From contig NZ_FXTK01000003.1 of NCBI RefSeq assembly GCF_900182695.1, positions 1-64,000 on the forward strand: 64,000 bases of DNA. Direction: 5' to 3'. The first letter of the stretch is position 1. Every line of letters starts with the position of its first letter. Under the pieces are notes generated by a model. That model was not told the origin of the DNA and searched no databases. It was given only the letters and a program-made list of their open reading frames with translations. This stretch comes from Paracoccus laeviglucosivorans (GTDB lineage: Bacteria; Pseudomonadota; Alphaproteobacteria; Rhodobacterales; Rhodobacteraceae). This document shows, piece by piece, positions 37,144 through 46,468 of the stretch. The translations under genes and the position numbers were made by a program.

Positions 37144-37511
37144 TCCTGCGCCGCATGGGCGCGGAGCAGCTCCAGCGGCACGATGTCCAGCGTGCGCTGA
37201 TGTGTCGATTCCAGCACGACCCTAGGTGCTGCGAATTCCTGCGCCGCTTGCAGAAACCGCGCTGCGCACAGACACCAGCGGTCGCCGGGCTTCAGGCCGG
37301 GAAAGCGGAATTCGGGGCGCGGCGTGCTAAGATCGTTGCCCAGATATTTCGACAGCGCCAGAAACTCGGCCGTCACGACGACGCAGACGGTATGGCGTCC
37401 GGTATCTTCGGGCCCGGTATTGCAGCAGCCGTCGCGGTAAAAGCCCGTCATCGGATCGGTCGAGCAGGGCGCAAGGCTGCCCCCCAACACGTTCAGCGCG
37501 GCATCCATCAT
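37140..37511 (-). CDS. DUF2237 family protein
   Basis: A 123-residue cytoplasmic protein with the DUF2237 pattern: NVLGGSLAPCSTDPMTGFYRDGCCNTGPEDTGRHTVCVVVT and FPGLKPGDRWCLCAARFLQA. Several conserved Cys residues (the GCC and CLC motifs) may bind metal or be redox active. The start at ATG 37511 overlaps the upstream DUF2332 stop. It is convergent with the YigZ-like gene (stops share CTAG). Function unknown. Confidence 0.83.
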   Translation of the reverse strand: MMDAALNVLGGSLAPCSTDPMTGFYRDGCCNTGPEDTGRHTVCVVVTAEFLALSKYLGNDLSTPRPEFRFPGLKPGDRWCLCAARFLQAAQEFAAPRVVLESTHQRTLDIVPLELLRAHAAQD

Positions 37512-38530
37512 CGGCTCTCCTTTGGCTGCCAGTCGATCCAGCGGGCATGGGCATCGGCGCGACCCAGATCCCATGCACGGTAATTGCCATCCCAAAGCCG
37601 CAGACGCAAAGCGGTTCCGGGCGTGCCGTCGGTTTCCATGGAAAAATGCGCCAGCGGGTGTTCGGCGGTGGCGCGGGTGGCGGCATCCTGCATCGCATCT
37701 TCGACGCGGGTGCGGGTCTGGGCCGGGAAATATTGCGCGGCGACCGTATGATAGACCAACCGTGCGGCAGGCGCGGCAAGCTGCGCACCAAGCCAGGCGC
37801 CCGCATCATCGCGATCGACTTGCGGCGGATGGATCCCTGCAATCTCCAACGCGGCGCGCATCCGTTCCAGCCGTGGTCGCTGGTCGGGCCAGATATAGGC
37901 CATCAGCCTTAGCCCGTCTCGCTGCGGATCAAGCGGATTGATGTCCACGCCTCGGGCCGAGCCGATGGCAAGATCGGCCGCCGGGGGACGGCCCGAGCGC
38001 CATTGCGGGGTCAGGACAACATCTGAGGAACCGGCATAAGTTGTATTTTCAGCAATGGTATAAAGCGGAAAATTCAGGTTAAGCCCTGCACTGGCCCCCA
38101 GTTCAAGCAGGTCGAACCTGACACCGGGGGCGGCTACGCCCAGAAACCGTCCGGCAGCGATAAGCACCGCGGAACGGGCAACCTCATTGGTCTGCGGTGG
38201 ATGCTTTAACCATTCTAGGATTGTGGCCTTATTGTATTGTATTGATTGGAATATTTCCGAATCAAGATCGGCATGACCCGCATATGCATCGGCCAGCCCC
38301 GGCGCATCCCCCGCGAGCACCAACCCATGCAATGCGCCGCAAAGCCGCAAGGGCACGGAATCGCCGTGATAGGTCGGATCGCCCTGCCAGTCCCGGACCC
38401 CCGCACCGATTGGGCCGGGGTCGTGCGCAATCAGTTCGGCAAGGGATTCGCAGACCCGTGCCGTCAGGTCCGAACCCAGCGCGCGGCAGGCCTTGGCCTG
38501 CATCGCAAAGGCTTCGGACCAGCGGCTCAT
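37508..38530 (-). CDS. DUF2332 family protein
   Basis: A 340-residue protein of the DUF2332 family. The [17 protein letters not shown] motif resembles a methyltransferase SAM-binding loop (E-L-G-x-S-A-G), and [14 protein letters not shown] occurs later; a Rossmann methyltransferase-like fold is plausible but activity is unproven. It overlaps pth upstream and DUF2237 downstream by 4 bases each, making a coupled three-gene unit. Confidence 0.83.
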   Translation of the reverse strand: MSRWSEAFAMQAKACRALGSDLTARVCESLAELIAHDPGPIGAGVRDWQGDPTYHGDSVPLRLCGALHGLVLAGDAPGLADAYAGHADLDSEIFQSIQYNKATILEWLKHPPQTNEVARSAVLIAAGRFLGVAAPGVRFDLLELGASAGLNLNFPLYTIAENTTYAGSSDVVLTPQWRSGRPPAADLAIGSARGVDINPLDPQRDGLRLMAYIWPDQRPRLERMRAALEIAGIHPPQVDRDDAGAWLGAQLAAPAARLVYHTVAAQYFPAQTRTRVEDAMQDAATRATAEHPLAHFSMETDGTPGTALRLRLWDGNYRAWDLGRADAHARWIDWQPKESR

Positions 38531-39228
38531 CGAAAACGCTCGCTTAATGCGCGCAGGCGGTCGGTGAGGGTCTGCGGTTCGGTCGTTGCTGCGGGCGGAT
38601 CGGCAGCGGGGCGCGGTTTTGCGGCGGCTGTCTCGGGGCGGGTGCCGCTGTTGCGGGCGGGCGCGGTGCGGGCGGCGACGGCGTTCATGAAGCGCACATC
38701 GTCGCCCATGGCCAGCGCCTCGGCCCCGTCCGAGATGCCGCGCAGCAGATCGTCCAGCCCGGCTTCCTCGGCCTTGGCGAAATCGGCCAGCACGTAGCCC
38801 GCGACGCGATCCTTGTGGCCGGGATGGCCGATGCCCAGACGCAGCCGCCGATACGCCTCGCCGATATGCTGGTGGATCGAGCGCAGGCCGTTATGCCCCG
38901 CATGACCGCCGCCAAGTTTCAGCCGCGTCTTACCGGGGGCAAGGTCCAGTTCGTCATGCAGCACGATCACGTCGCCCGGTTCCAGCTTCAGATAGCGCAT
39001 CGCCTCGCCCACCGACTGCCCGGAAAGGTTCATGAAGGTCGAGGGTTTCAGCAGCGTGACCCGCGCAGACCCCAGCCGACCTTCGGAAACTTCGCCCTGA
39101 AACCGCGACCGCCACGGCGAAAATCCGTGATCCGATGCGATCCGGTCCAGTGCCATGAAGCCGATATTGTGGCGGTTTCGTTCGTATTTCGCGCCCGGAT
39201 TGCCCAAGCCGACGATCAGTTTCATCAT
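38527..39228 (-). CDS. pth: Peptidyl-tRNA hydrolase with a C-terminal extension
   Basis: A 233-residue Pth that frees tRNA from prematurely released peptidyl-tRNA. The catalytic His20 (NRHNIGF), Asn10 (GLGNPG) and the [19 protein letters not shown] and [13 protein letters not shown] motifs are present. The last ~40 residues are Ala/Pro/Thr-rich and lie beyond the normal ~190-residue enzyme. Two ATGs are in tandem at the start. It heads the operon pth-DUF2332-DUF2237 and is divergent from clpP across 193 bases, which hold no other gene. Confidence 0.94.
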   Translation of the reverse strand: MMKLIVGLGNPGAKYERNRHNIGFMALDRIASDHGFSPWRSRFQGEVSEGRLGSARVTLLKPSTFMNLSGQSVGEAMRYLKLEPGDVIVLHDELDLAPGKTRLKLGGGHAGHNGLRSIHQHIGEAYRRLRLGIGHPGHKDRVAGYVLADFAKAEEAGLDDLLRGISDGAEALAMGDDVRFMNAVAARTAPARNSGTRPETAAAKPRPAADPPAATTEPQTLTDRLRALSERFR

Positions 39229-39421
39229 ATTCTCCGTCAGTCGCGGGCAGGTTAGACCTCGATAACGGCAGGGGCAAATTTTATCGCTCTCTTGTCCTTG
39301 GGGGCTGGCGTTACTAAGACTCTGTCAAGGTTTCGTCTCTAAGGGTTTTTCCGAACCGGCTGGCCGGGGCGGCGAATCAAGAAACGGGCAGATCAGGCAG
39401 GGACTAAGGCTAGGGAAAAAT

Positions 39422-40051
39422 ATGCAAGATCCGGCAGAATTCTATATGAACACCCTTGTCCCGATGGTCGTCGAACAGACCAGCCGGGGCGAACGCGCCT
39501 ATGACATCTTTTCGCGGCTGCTCAAGGAACGGATCATCTTCCTTTCCGGCCCGGTCCATGATGGCATGGCCACGCTGATGTCGGCGCAGCTTCTGTTCCT
39601 TGAGGCGGAGAACCCGACCAAGGACATCAGCATGTATATCAACAGCCCCGGCGGCGTCGTGACCGCTGGCCTGTCGATCTATGACACGATGCAATACATC
39701 AAGCCGCGCGTGTCCACGCTGGTCGTAGGGCAGGCTGCGTCGATGGGCTCGCTGTTGCTGTGTGCGGGCCAGCCGGGGCATCGCTTCTCGTTGCCCAACA
39801 GCCGTGTGATGGTGCACCAGCCGTCCGGCGGGTTCCAGGGGCAGGCGACCGACATCCTGATCCATGCGCGGGAAACCGAAAAGCTCAAGCGCCGCCTGAA
39901 CGAGATTTATGTCAAGCACACCGGCCGCACACTTGAAGAAGTCGAGCAGGCGTTGGAGCGCGACCGCTTCATGTCCCCCGAAGAAGCCAAGGAATGGGGC
40001 CTGATCGACGAGATTCTGGAAGCCCGTGGCAAGGCCGAGCCGGGAAGTTGA
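39422..40051 (+). CDS. clpP: ATP-dependent Clp protease proteolytic subunit
   Basis: A 209-residue serine protease that forms the double-heptamer ClpP barrel. The catalytic triad is visible: Ser107 (GQAASMGS), His132 (RVMVHQP) and Asp181 (LERDRFMS). NSPGG and the [19 protein letters not shown]-terminal region are typical. It is followed after 164 bases by clpX, its unfoldase, on the same strand. Confidence 0.97.
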   Translation: MQDPAEFYMNTLVPMVVEQTSRGERAYDIFSRLLKERIIFLSGPVHDGMATLMSAQLLFLEAENPTKDISMYINSPGGVVTAGLSIYDTMQYIKPRVSTLVVGQAASMGSLLLCAGQPGHRFSLPNSRVMVHQPSGGFQGQATDILIHARETEKLKRRLNEIYVKHTGRTLEEVEQALERDRFMSPEEAKEWGLIDEILEARGKAEPGS

Positions 40052-40169
40052 GCAGTTGCGCCGTAAGGCGGATTGCTGACGTTTTGGGGATTGTGACGCG
40101 CGGGGGTGGCTCGTAACATGTCCTTTAACGCAAAGCGCGGCCGATGGTCGCGCCGTGAAATGTGCGGTT

Positions 40170-40189
40170 GCCCGGCGATTCTGCCGGGC
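40170..40189 (+). other. Hairpin in the clpP-clpX intergenic region
   Basis: GCCCGGC/GCCGGGC (40170-40176, 40183-40189) with a 6-base loop, 26 bases before the clpX ATG. No T-run follows. It could be a partial attenuator or mRNA-processing site separating clpP from clpX. The other bases of the 164-base gap hold no gene. Confidence 0.5.
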
Positions 40190-40215
40190 CTCCGGGTAAG
40201 ACAAGGATCGAACTG

Positions 40216-41481
40216 ATGGCCAATCCGACCGGCGGCGACAGCAAGAACACGCTTTATTGCAGCTTCTGCGGCAAGAGCCAGCATGAGGTGCGCAAGCTGA
40301 TTGCCGGTCCCACCGTGTTCATCTGCGATGAATGCGTCGAACTGTGCATGGACATCATCCGCGAAGAGACCAAGACTTCGGCGCTGAAATCCGGCGACGG
40401 CGTCCCAGCCCCGCGTGAGATCTGCAATGTGCTGGACGATTACGTCATCGGTCAGGAACATGCCAAGCGCGTGCTTTCCGTGGCCGTTCACAACCACTAC
40501 AAGCGGCTGAATCACAGCTCGAAAACGGATATCGAGCTGGCGAAGTCGAACATCCTTCTGATTGGTCCGACCGGCTGCGGCAAGACGCTGCTGGCCCAGA
40601 CGCTGGCCCGCATTCTGGACGTGCCCTTTACGATGGCCGATGCGACCACGCTGACCGAAGCCGGCTATGTCGGCGAGGATGTGGAAAACATCATCCTGAA
40701 GCTGCTGCAGGCATCCGAATACAACGTCGAACGCGCGCAGCGCGGCATCGTCTATATCGACGAGGTCGATAAGATCACGCGCAAGTCCGACAACCCTTCG
40801 ATCACCCGTGACGTGTCGGGCGAAGGCGTGCAGCAGGCCCTGCTGAAGATCATGGAGGGCACGGTCGCCAGTGTTCCGCCGCAGGGTGGTCGCAAGCATC
40901 CGCAGCAGGAATTCCTGCAGGTGGATACGACCAACATCCTGTTCATCTGCGGCGGCGCCTTTGCCGGGCTGGATCGCATCATCGCGCAGCGCAACAAGGG
41001 CACGGCGATGGGCTTTGGCGCTGCGGTCAAGGAAAATGACGACAAGGGCGTGGGTGAGCTGTTCAAGCAGCTTGAGCCGGAAGATCTGCTGAAATTCGGG
41101 CTGATCCCGGAATTCGTCGGTCGTCTGCCGGTCATCGCCACGCTCGGCGATCTGGATGAAGATGCGCTGATTGCGATCCTGACCGCGCCAAAGAACGCGT
41201 TGGTCAAGCAATATCAGCGCCTGTTCGATCTGGAAGATGTGAAGCTGACCTTCACCGACGATGCACTGGTCGCCATCGCGCGCCGCGCTATCAAGCGCAA
41301 GACCGGCGCGCGCGGCCTGCGTTCCATCATGGAGGACATCCTGCTGGACAGCATGTTCGACCTGCCGGGCATGGACAGCGTTGCCGAAGTCGTCGTGAAC
41401 GAAGAGGCGGTCGAAAACCCGTCGGCCAAGCCATTGCTGATCCATACGGACGCGAAAAAGGAAACCGCATCGGCTGGCTGA
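40216..41481 (+). CDS. clpX: ATP-dependent Clp protease unfoldase subunit ClpX
   Basis: A 421-residue AAA+ unfoldase that feeds substrates to ClpP. The N-terminal zinc finger has Cys15, Cys18, Cys37 and Cys40 (CSFC...CDEC). Walker A GPTGCGKT is at 117-124 and Walker [10 protein letters not shown] around 178-186; the pore-loop region, arginine-rich GRLPVIATL and C-terminal [18 protein letters not shown] sensor domain are present. The ATG at 40216 has an AAGGA ribosome site. A terminator follows 25 bases after the stop. Confidence 0.97.
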   Translation: MANPTGGDSKNTLYCSFCGKSQHEVRKLIAGPTVFICDECVELCMDIIREETKTSALKSGDGVPAPREICNVLDDYVIGQEHAKRVLSVAVHNHYKRLNHSSKTDIELAKSNILLIGPTGCGKTLLAQTLARILDVPFTMADATTLTEAGYVGEDVENIILKLLQASEYNVERAQRGIVYIDEVDKITRKSDNPSITRDVSGEGVQQALLKIMEGTVASVPPQGGRKHPQQEFLQVDTTNILFICGGAFAGLDRIIAQRNKGTAMGFGAAVKENDDKGVGELFKQLEPEDLLKFGLIPEFVGRLPVIATLGDLDEDALIAILTAPKNALVKQYQRLFDLEDVKLTFTDDALVAIARRAIKRKTGARGLRSIMEDILLDSMFDLPGMDSVAEVVVNEEAVENPSAKPLLIHTDAKKETASAG

Positions 41482-41505
41482 TCGCAGCAGGTCGGACGTG
41501 ATCGG

Positions 41506-41531
41506 GCCGGGGGCGATGCCTCCGGCTTTTT
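41506..41531 (+). terminator. Intrinsic terminator of clpX
   Basis: Arms GCCGGGGG (41506-41513) and CCTCCGGC (41519-41526) pair over 8 positions (one G-U) around a 5-base loop, followed by five T residues (41527-41531). Confidence 0.9.
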
Positions 41532-41648
41532 CATGCCGCGACGGTGCGAATGGCTGCGAGTTGATCGGCCAGACCAGCATCGCATCTGGACCTTTCCGTG
41601 GCTTTACGTCATATCTCGGCGCAACTCGGATCAAAGAGGTTCTGACAT

Positions 41649-42023
41649 ATGTCGTTTCTCCTGCGCGCACTGACCTGGTGGAACAGCCAGACCATCAACA
41701 CTCAGGTCTGGACCCGTCTTTATGGCGAAAAGGTCGGCGAGGATGAGCAGGGCAATGTCTATTACCAGTCGGGCGGCGGCAAACGGCGCTGGGTCATCTA
41801 TAACGGCGAATCCGAGGCAAGCCGCGTTTCGCCCGATTGGCATGGCTGGCTGCACCACACCTATAAGCAGCCGCCGACCACCGAACCGCTGAGCCGCAAG
41901 ACCTGGGAAAAGCCGCACGAGTCGAACCAGACCGGCACGGCGGGCGCATATCACCCCGCAGGCTCGCTGTATAACGCCGAACCGGCGGCGCGGCGCGATT
42001 ACGACGCCTGGCAGCCGGAATAA
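41649..42023 (+). CDS. NADH:ubiquinone oxidoreductase accessory subunit, NDUFA12/B17.2 type
   Basis: A 124-residue protein homologous to the NDUFA12 (B17.2) subunit of mitochondrial complex [50 protein letters not shown] are the conserved stretches. Alphaproteobacterial complex I, including that of Paracoccus, contains this supernumerary subunit on the matrix/cytoplasmic arm. It is distant from any nuo operon in the window. It starts a three-gene run with mlaD and a DUF2155 gene. Confidence 0.93.
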   Translation: MSFLLRALTWWNSQTINTQVWTRLYGEKVGEDEQGNVYYQSGGGKRRWVIYNGESEASRVSPDWHGWLHHTYKQPPTTEPLSRKTWEKPHESNQTGTAGAYHPAGSLYNAEPAARRDYDAWQPE

Positions 42024-42025
42024 CC

Positions 42026-42502
42026 ATGCAGACCGCTGCCGAACGGGCAGAGCTTTGGGTCGGCGGCGCGGTTCTGGCCGTAGCCGCCGGTTTTCTTTTC
42101 TGGTCAATGCAGGGCAGCGCGGCACGCGGGTTGGGTTCGGGCGGCTATGAACTGCGCGCGGCTTTTCCGAATGTCGATGGGATTGATGTCGGCACGGATG
42201 TGCGCGTGGCTGGCGTCAAGGTCGGTCGCGTCAGCAGTGTCGATCTGGACCCCTCCAGCTTTCTGGCCGAGGCGCGGCTTCGCATCCCCGCCAGCATCCA
42301 ACTGCCCACCGACAGCGCGGCGCTGATCCAATCGGACGGCCTGCTGGGCGGAGCCTATATCGAACTGCAGCCGGGTGGCGCTGCCGACAACCTGCAACCC
42401 GGTGATGAGATCGAGGATGTGCAGGGCGCGGTCAGCCTGCTGTCGCTGATGATGAAATTCGTCGATGCCCAATCCTCGGACAGTACGGAGCGCGCGCCAT
42501 GA
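42026..42502 (+). CDS. mlaD: MlaD-family lipid transport protein (MCE domain)
   Basis: A 158-residue protein: an N-terminal membrane anchor (WVGGAVLAVAAGFLFW) and one MCE domain with ELRAAFPNVDGIDVGTDVRVAGVKVGRVSSVDLD and LLGGAYIELQPG. MlaD binds the MlaFE ABC transporter that moves phospholipids between membranes; the other mla genes are not here. It begins 2 bases after the NDUFA12-like stop and overlaps the next gene by 4. Confidence 0.91.
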   Translation: MQTAAERAELWVGGAVLAVAAGFLFWSMQGSAARGLGSGGYELRAAFPNVDGIDVGTDVRVAGVKVGRVSSVDLDPSSFLAEARLRIPASIQLPTDSAALIQSDGLLGGAYIELQPGGAADNLQPGDEIEDVQGAVSLLSLMMKFVDAQSSDSTERAP

Positions 42503-42984
42503 TGCGGATTGCCCGGCACATGCTTTGCCTGTCGCTGCTGGCGGCCTTGCCCGTGATGGCGCAGGATCTGCCGGATGCCGAACTGGCGATCGATCCGGCG
42601 CTTAGCGACAATCCAGATGCCGTCGCACCTGCCGAACCCTCGGCCGCCGAGCGTGAGGCGGCTGTGGCCGCTGCGCGTGGTCCCGAAACGGCGCGTGCAA
42701 ACGGTGCGGCCATTCGCGGCTTGGACAAAGTGACCGGCATGACGCAGGATTTTCAGCTGCAAGCCGGGCAGTCGATCGAATTCGGCAGGCTTGAGGTGCG
42801 GCTGGCGGAATGCCGTTATCCGGCTGCCGACCCGTCATCGGATGCTTATGCCGAACTGACCGTGATCGATAAGCGCGCGAACAACACGGTGTTTTCGGGC
42901 TGGATGATCGCGTCGTCGCCCGCTTTGTCCGCGATGGACGACTCGCGCTATGACGTCTGGGTCGTGTCCTGCAACAGAGCCTGA
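42499..42984 (+). CDS. DUF2155 secreted protein
   Basis: A 161-residue protein with a signal peptide (to about residue 22, PVMAQ) and a C-terminal DUF2155 domain: IRGLDKVTGMTQDFQLQAGQSIEFGRLEVRLAECRYP, KRANNTVFSGWMIASSPALSAMDDSRYDVWVVSC. Conserved Cys residues may form a disulfide. Probably periplasmic, function unknown. The region between the signal and the domain is Ala/Glu-rich. Its last 37 bases overlap the convergent aat gene. Confidence 0.87.
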   Translation: MMRIARHMLCLSLLAALPVMAQDLPDAELAIDPALSDNPDAVAPAEPSAAEREAAVAAARGPETARANGAAIRGLDKVTGMTQDFQLQAGQSIEFGRLEVRLAECRYPAADPSSDAYAELTVIDKRANNTVFSGWMIASSPALSAMDDSRYDVWVVSCNRA

Positions 42985-43583
42985 GCGTCGGGTAACGCGC
43001 CCGCCGTCACACGCACTGGCAGATGGATCGCGTCGTGCAGGCGGCGGTGGTATTCCCCGCGGCTGATCGCAAGCCCACCCATGCTGGACAGATGCGCCGT
43101 GGGATATTGCGTGTCCCACAGCAAAAAGCCGCAGCGTGCCAGATGCGCAGACAGCCAGATCAGTGCCGCCTTGGAGGCGTTCGGACGGCGCGAGAACATG
43201 CTTTCCGCAAAAAACGCCCCACCCAGCGTAACGCCATATGTTCCGCCGATCAGTCGATCATCTTCATAGATTTCCAGCGAATGCGCGCGGCCCATCGCGA
43301 ACAACTCGTCATATAGCGCGACGAGCGGGGCGTTGATCCAGGTTTCGGGGCGGTCGGCACAACCGGCGATCACACCGCGAAAATCACGGTTGATCGTGGC
43401 GCGCCAGCGACAGTCCCGCAGGAACCGCCGCATCGAGCGCGAGATATGCACCCCGCCCACGGGAAGGATGCCGCGTTCAGGCGGGTCGAACCAGTAAAGC
43501 TGGTCGTCACCCGCCGATTCCGCCATGGGAAAGACACCCTGCGCATAGGCAAGAAGCATCTTTTCGGCGGTCAGACCCGTCAT
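42948..43583 (-). CDS. aat: Leucyl/phenylalanyl-tRNA-protein transferase
   Basis: A 211-residue enzyme that adds Leu or Phe to proteins with N-terminal Arg or Lys, marking them for ClpAP through the N-end rule. The family motifs are present: YAQGVFPMAE, WFDPPERGILP, SLEIYEDDRLIGGTYGVTLGGAFFAESMFSR, and LWDTQYPTAHLSSMGG. It overlaps the DUF2155 gene tail-to-tail by 37 bases, and accC ends 6 bases upstream of its start, so it may be read with accBC. Confidence 0.94.
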   Translation of the reverse strand: MTGLTAEKMLLAYAQGVFPMAESAGDDQLYWFDPPERGILPVGGVHISRSMRRFLRDCRWRATINRDFRGVIAGCADRPETWINAPLVALYDELFAMGRAHSLEIYEDDRLIGGTYGVTLGGAFFAESMFSRRPNASKAALIWLSAHLARCGFLLWDTQYPTAHLSSMGGLAISRGEYHRRLHDAIHLPVRVTAGALPDAQALLQDTTQTS

Positions 43584-43589
43584 CGGCGA

Positions 43590-44942
43590 TCAGCTATCTG
43601 CCGCTATCTTGGCCAGCCACTTTTCCAGCCAATGGATGGAATAATCGCCGTTCTGGATGTCCGGGTTTTCCAGCAATGCGCGGAACAGCGGCACGGTGGT
43701 ATCAACGCCATCCACGATCAGCTCGCCCAAGGCGCGGTCCAGACGGGCCAGCGCCTCATGCCGGTCGCGACCATGCACGATCAGCTTGCCGATCAGGCTG
43801 TCGTAATAGGGCGGGATGCGATAGCCGTCGTAAATCGCGGAATCCATCCGCACACCCAGTCCGCCCGGCGCGTGATATTGCGTGATCGTGCCCGGCGAGG
43901 GGGTAAAGTTCGGCAGCCGCTCGGCGTTGATGCGAACTTCGATCGCGTGGCCGCGGATTTTCAGGTCTTCCTGACGGAATTCCATTTCCTGACCGGCTGC
44001 GACAAGGATTTGCTGCCGCACGAGGTCCACGTCGAAGATCGCTTCGGTCACCGGATGTTCCACCTGCAAGCGGGTGTTCATCTCGATGAAATAGAACTCG
44101 CCATCTTCGAACAGGAATTCGATCGTGCCCGCGCCGCGATAGCCCAGCTTGGACATGGCATCGGCGCAAATCTTACCGATACGGTTGCGCTGTTCGGGGG
44201 TGATGACGGGGCCTGGGGCTTCCTCCAGCACTTTCTGATGGCGCCGCTGCAAGGAACAGTCACGCTCGCCCAAATGCACCGCGCGGCCGCGACCGTCGCC
44301 AAAGACCTGGATCTCGATATGGCGGGGACGTTGCAGATATTTCTCGATATAGACTTCGTCATTGCCGAAGGCCGCCTTGGATTCCGACCGTGCGGTGCGG
44401 AAGGCGGTTTCCAGCGATGCTTCGTCCAGCGCAACCTTCATGCCGCGACCGCCGCCGCCGGCGGTGGCCTTAATGATGACCGGATAGCCGATCTGGGCCG
44501 CCACGCGCTTGGCGCTGTCCACGTCCGGCACGCCGCCGTCCGAGCCGGGAACCACCGGGATGCCCAGCGATTTTGCGGTTTCCTTGGCGGTGATCTTGTC
44601 GCCCATGATGCGGATATGTTCCGCCGAGGGGCCGATAAAGGCGATGCCGTGGTCTTCGACCATCTGCACGAAGCCCGCATTCTCGGACAGGAAGCCGTAG
44701 CCCGGATGGATCGCCTGTGCGCCGGTGATTTCACAGGCCGAGATGATCGCGGGCTGCGACAGATAGCTGTCGGTCGAGGAAGGTGGACCGATGCAGACCG
44801 ACTCGTCGGCCATGCGGACATGCATGGCATCGGCATCGGCGGTCGAATGGACAGCCACCGATGCGATGCCCATCTCGCGGCAGGCGCGGATCACGCGAAG
44901 CGCAATCTCGCCGCGGTTGGCGATCAGGATCTTGTCGAACAT
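43590..44942 (-). CDS. accC: Acetyl-CoA carboxylase biotin carboxylase subunit
   Basis: A 450-residue ATP-grasp enzyme that carboxylates biotin on AccB. It begins [25 protein letters not shown]; the glycine-rich loop [33 protein letters not shown] and [14 protein letters not shown] are all present. It lies 7 bases after accB and 6 before aat, in one leftward operon. The length and order accB-accC are standard. Confidence 0.97.
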   Translation of the reverse strand: MFDKILIANRGEIALRVIRACREMGIASVAVHSTADADAMHVRMADESVCIGPPSSTDSYLSQPAIISACEITGAQAIHPGYGFLSENAGFVQMVEDHGIAFIGPSAEHIRIMGDKITAKETAKSLGIPVVPGSDGGVPDVDSAKRVAAQIGYPVIIKATAGGGGRGMKVALDEASLETAFRTARSESKAAFGNDEVYIEKYLQRPRHIEIQVFGDGRGRAVHLGERDCSLQRRHQKVLEEAPGPVITPEQRNRIGKICADAMSKLGYRGAGTIEFLFEDGEFYFIEMNTRLQVEHPVTEAIFDVDLVRQQILVAAGQEMEFRQEDLKIRGHAIEVRINAERLPNFTPSPGTITQYHAPGGLGVRMDSAIYDGYRIPPYYDSLIGKLIVHGRDRHEALARLDRALGELIVDGVDTTVPLFRALLENPDIQNGDYSIHWLEKWLAKIAADS

Positions 44943-44949
44943 CCGCGCC

Positions 44950-45462
44950 TCACTCGACGACCATCAGGGGGGCGCCAAATTCGACGGGGCTGCCATCATC
45001 CACAAGGATGCGCTTGACCGTGCCCGCACGCGGCGACGGGATGTGGTTCATGGTCTTCATCGCTTCGACGATCAGCAGCGTGTCGCCTTCTTTCACCTGC
45101 TGGCCGATGGTGACGAAAACGCTCGCACCCGGCTCGGGTGACAGATAGGCCGTGCCGACCATGGGCGAGGTGACAATGCCCGGCAGGCTGGCGGGGTCTT
45201 CGCTGACCGTGGGCGCAGCGACGCTGGCTGCGGGTGCCGCGACGCTGGGGGCAGCGACAGGCGCCGGTGCTGCCGCGACGGTCTGGATGATCTGCTTGCC
45301 CTGTTTGGACAGCGCGACGGTCAGGCGGTCGTTTTCGCCATATTCGCGCTTGACCGACAGTTCGGTCAGTTCGTTGCGGTTGAGGAGTTCAGCCAAGGCC
45401 TGGATGAAGGCCACGTCGCCTTCGTGGTGACGCTCGCCGTCTTGTTTCTTGTCTTCGCTCAT
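44950..45462 (-). CDS. accB: Biotin carboxyl carrier protein of acetyl-CoA carboxylase
   Basis: A 170-residue carrier. The N-terminal ~60 residues are helical, an Ala/Pro/Val-rich flexible hinge spans ~62-90, and the C-terminal biotinyl domain carries the biotin-accepting Lys136 in EAMKTMN. The ATG at 45462 is chosen to give the normal N-terminus (MSEDKKQDG). Upstream 112 bases separate it from the acyltransferase gene, long enough for a promoter. Confidence 0.95.
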   Translation of the reverse strand: MSEDKKQDGERHHEGDVAFIQALAELLNRNELTELSVKREYGENDRLTVALSKQGKQIIQTVAAAPAPVAAPSVAAPAASVAAPTVSEDPASLPGIVTSPMVGTAYLSPEPGASVFVTIGQQVKEGDTLLIVEAMKTMNHIPSPRAGTVKRILVDDGSPVEFGAPLMVVE

Positions 45463-45574
45463 GCCGTCCTCTGGATATTGTCGTTGGAACCGCGCCCGGT
45501 GGCACGGCGATTTGCGCCGCTTATAGCCTGCGATACAACCCGAGGGAAAGGGTTTCGGGGCTGTTGTCGCAAGG

Positions 45575-46468
45575 CTAAAGCCTTTGCCCGCGCTGTTTCC
45601 AGCGCCGATGCACCCAGAACCACTGCCCCATATGTGCGCGCACCTGCGCCTCAAGGTGGTCGTTCAGCGCCTGCATCATAGTTTCGGGATCGCTGTGCGG
45701 GACCGGCGCACCGACCTCGACCCGAAAGCTCAGACCGTCGGGCTGGCGGATGCCTGCGATGGGCAGGATCAGCGCGTCATAGCGGATCGCCAGTTCCGCC
45801 GGGGTCAGCACGGTCCTGGTGGGAAGGCCGAAGAATTTCAGTTCCTTGCCATGATCGTCGAATTGATCATAGCCCAGCGACAGCCACCCGCCGCCTTTCA
45901 GGAACCGCAGCATTGCGGCAAGGCCGGAACGACCGCGGGGAAACATCGGTTCGGCGATGGCCTGCATGGCGGGGATGTAATGGCGGTTGAACGCTTCGTT
46001 GTTCATCGGGCGATACAGCGCACCCACCGGCCAGCCGCGTCCGCTCAGGGCCGCGCGCATGGCGTCATAATTGCCGAAATGCGCGACGGCCAAAATCACT
46101 GGGCGATGCGCCGCAAAAGCCTGTTCCAGCGCCGCAAGGCCGGGGCCGCAAAGCGGATCGGATTGATGGATGCGGCCGGTGAATTCGTCGCCCGAATAGA
46201 TTTCAGCCAGCGAGCGTCCTGCATTGTCGGGAACGGCGCGGGTCAGGCGGGCCACCTCGGCCGCAGTCAGATCGGGGCGCGCCTTGGCAAGATTGTCGCG
46301 GATGCGCCGCCGCCAGCCTGCCAGCGGGCCAAGCACATGGGCAAAGAACCATCCCATCGCAGGCACGCGCCGTTCATAGGGCAGCACGCGGGCCAGACCC
46401 ATGATCGCAAGGAATGCGCCATTGGCTAACCGGTCGCGCAAAGGCGGCTTTTCTATCTCGCTCATCAT
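45575..46468 (-). CDS. Lysophospholipid / lipid A acyltransferase (LpxL/HtrB family)
   Basis: A 297-residue inner-membrane-associated acyltransferase. The catalytic H-x4-D is His130-FGNY-Asp135, and the [16 protein letters not shown] and [27 protein letters not shown] segments follow the family pattern. Such enzymes add secondary acyl chains to lipid A or acylate lysophospholipids or ornithine lipids; the substrate here is undetermined. Two tandem ATG codons form the start, which overlaps the stop of the EamA gene. Confidence 0.87.
   Translation of the reverse strand: MMSEIEKPPLRDRLANGAFLAIMGLARVLPYERRVPAMGWFFAHVLGPLAGWRRRIRDNLAKARPDLTAAEVARLTRAVPDNAGRSLAEIYSGDEFTGRIHQSDPLCGPGLAALEQAFAAHRPVILAVAHFGNYDAMRAALSGRGWPVGALYRPMNNEAFNRHYIPAMQAIAEPMFPRGRSGLAAMLRFLKGGGWLSLGYDQFDDHGKELKFFGLPTRTVLTPAELAIRYDALILPIAGIRQPDGLSFRVEVGAPVPHSDPETMMQALNDHLEAQVRAHMGQWFWVHRRWKQRGQRL

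Noticed and set aside
39281-39330. Possible heat-shock (sigma-32) promoter upstream of clpP
   Set aside because: A CTTG-type -35 is present, but no CCCCAT-like -10 lies at the right spacing; too weak to call.
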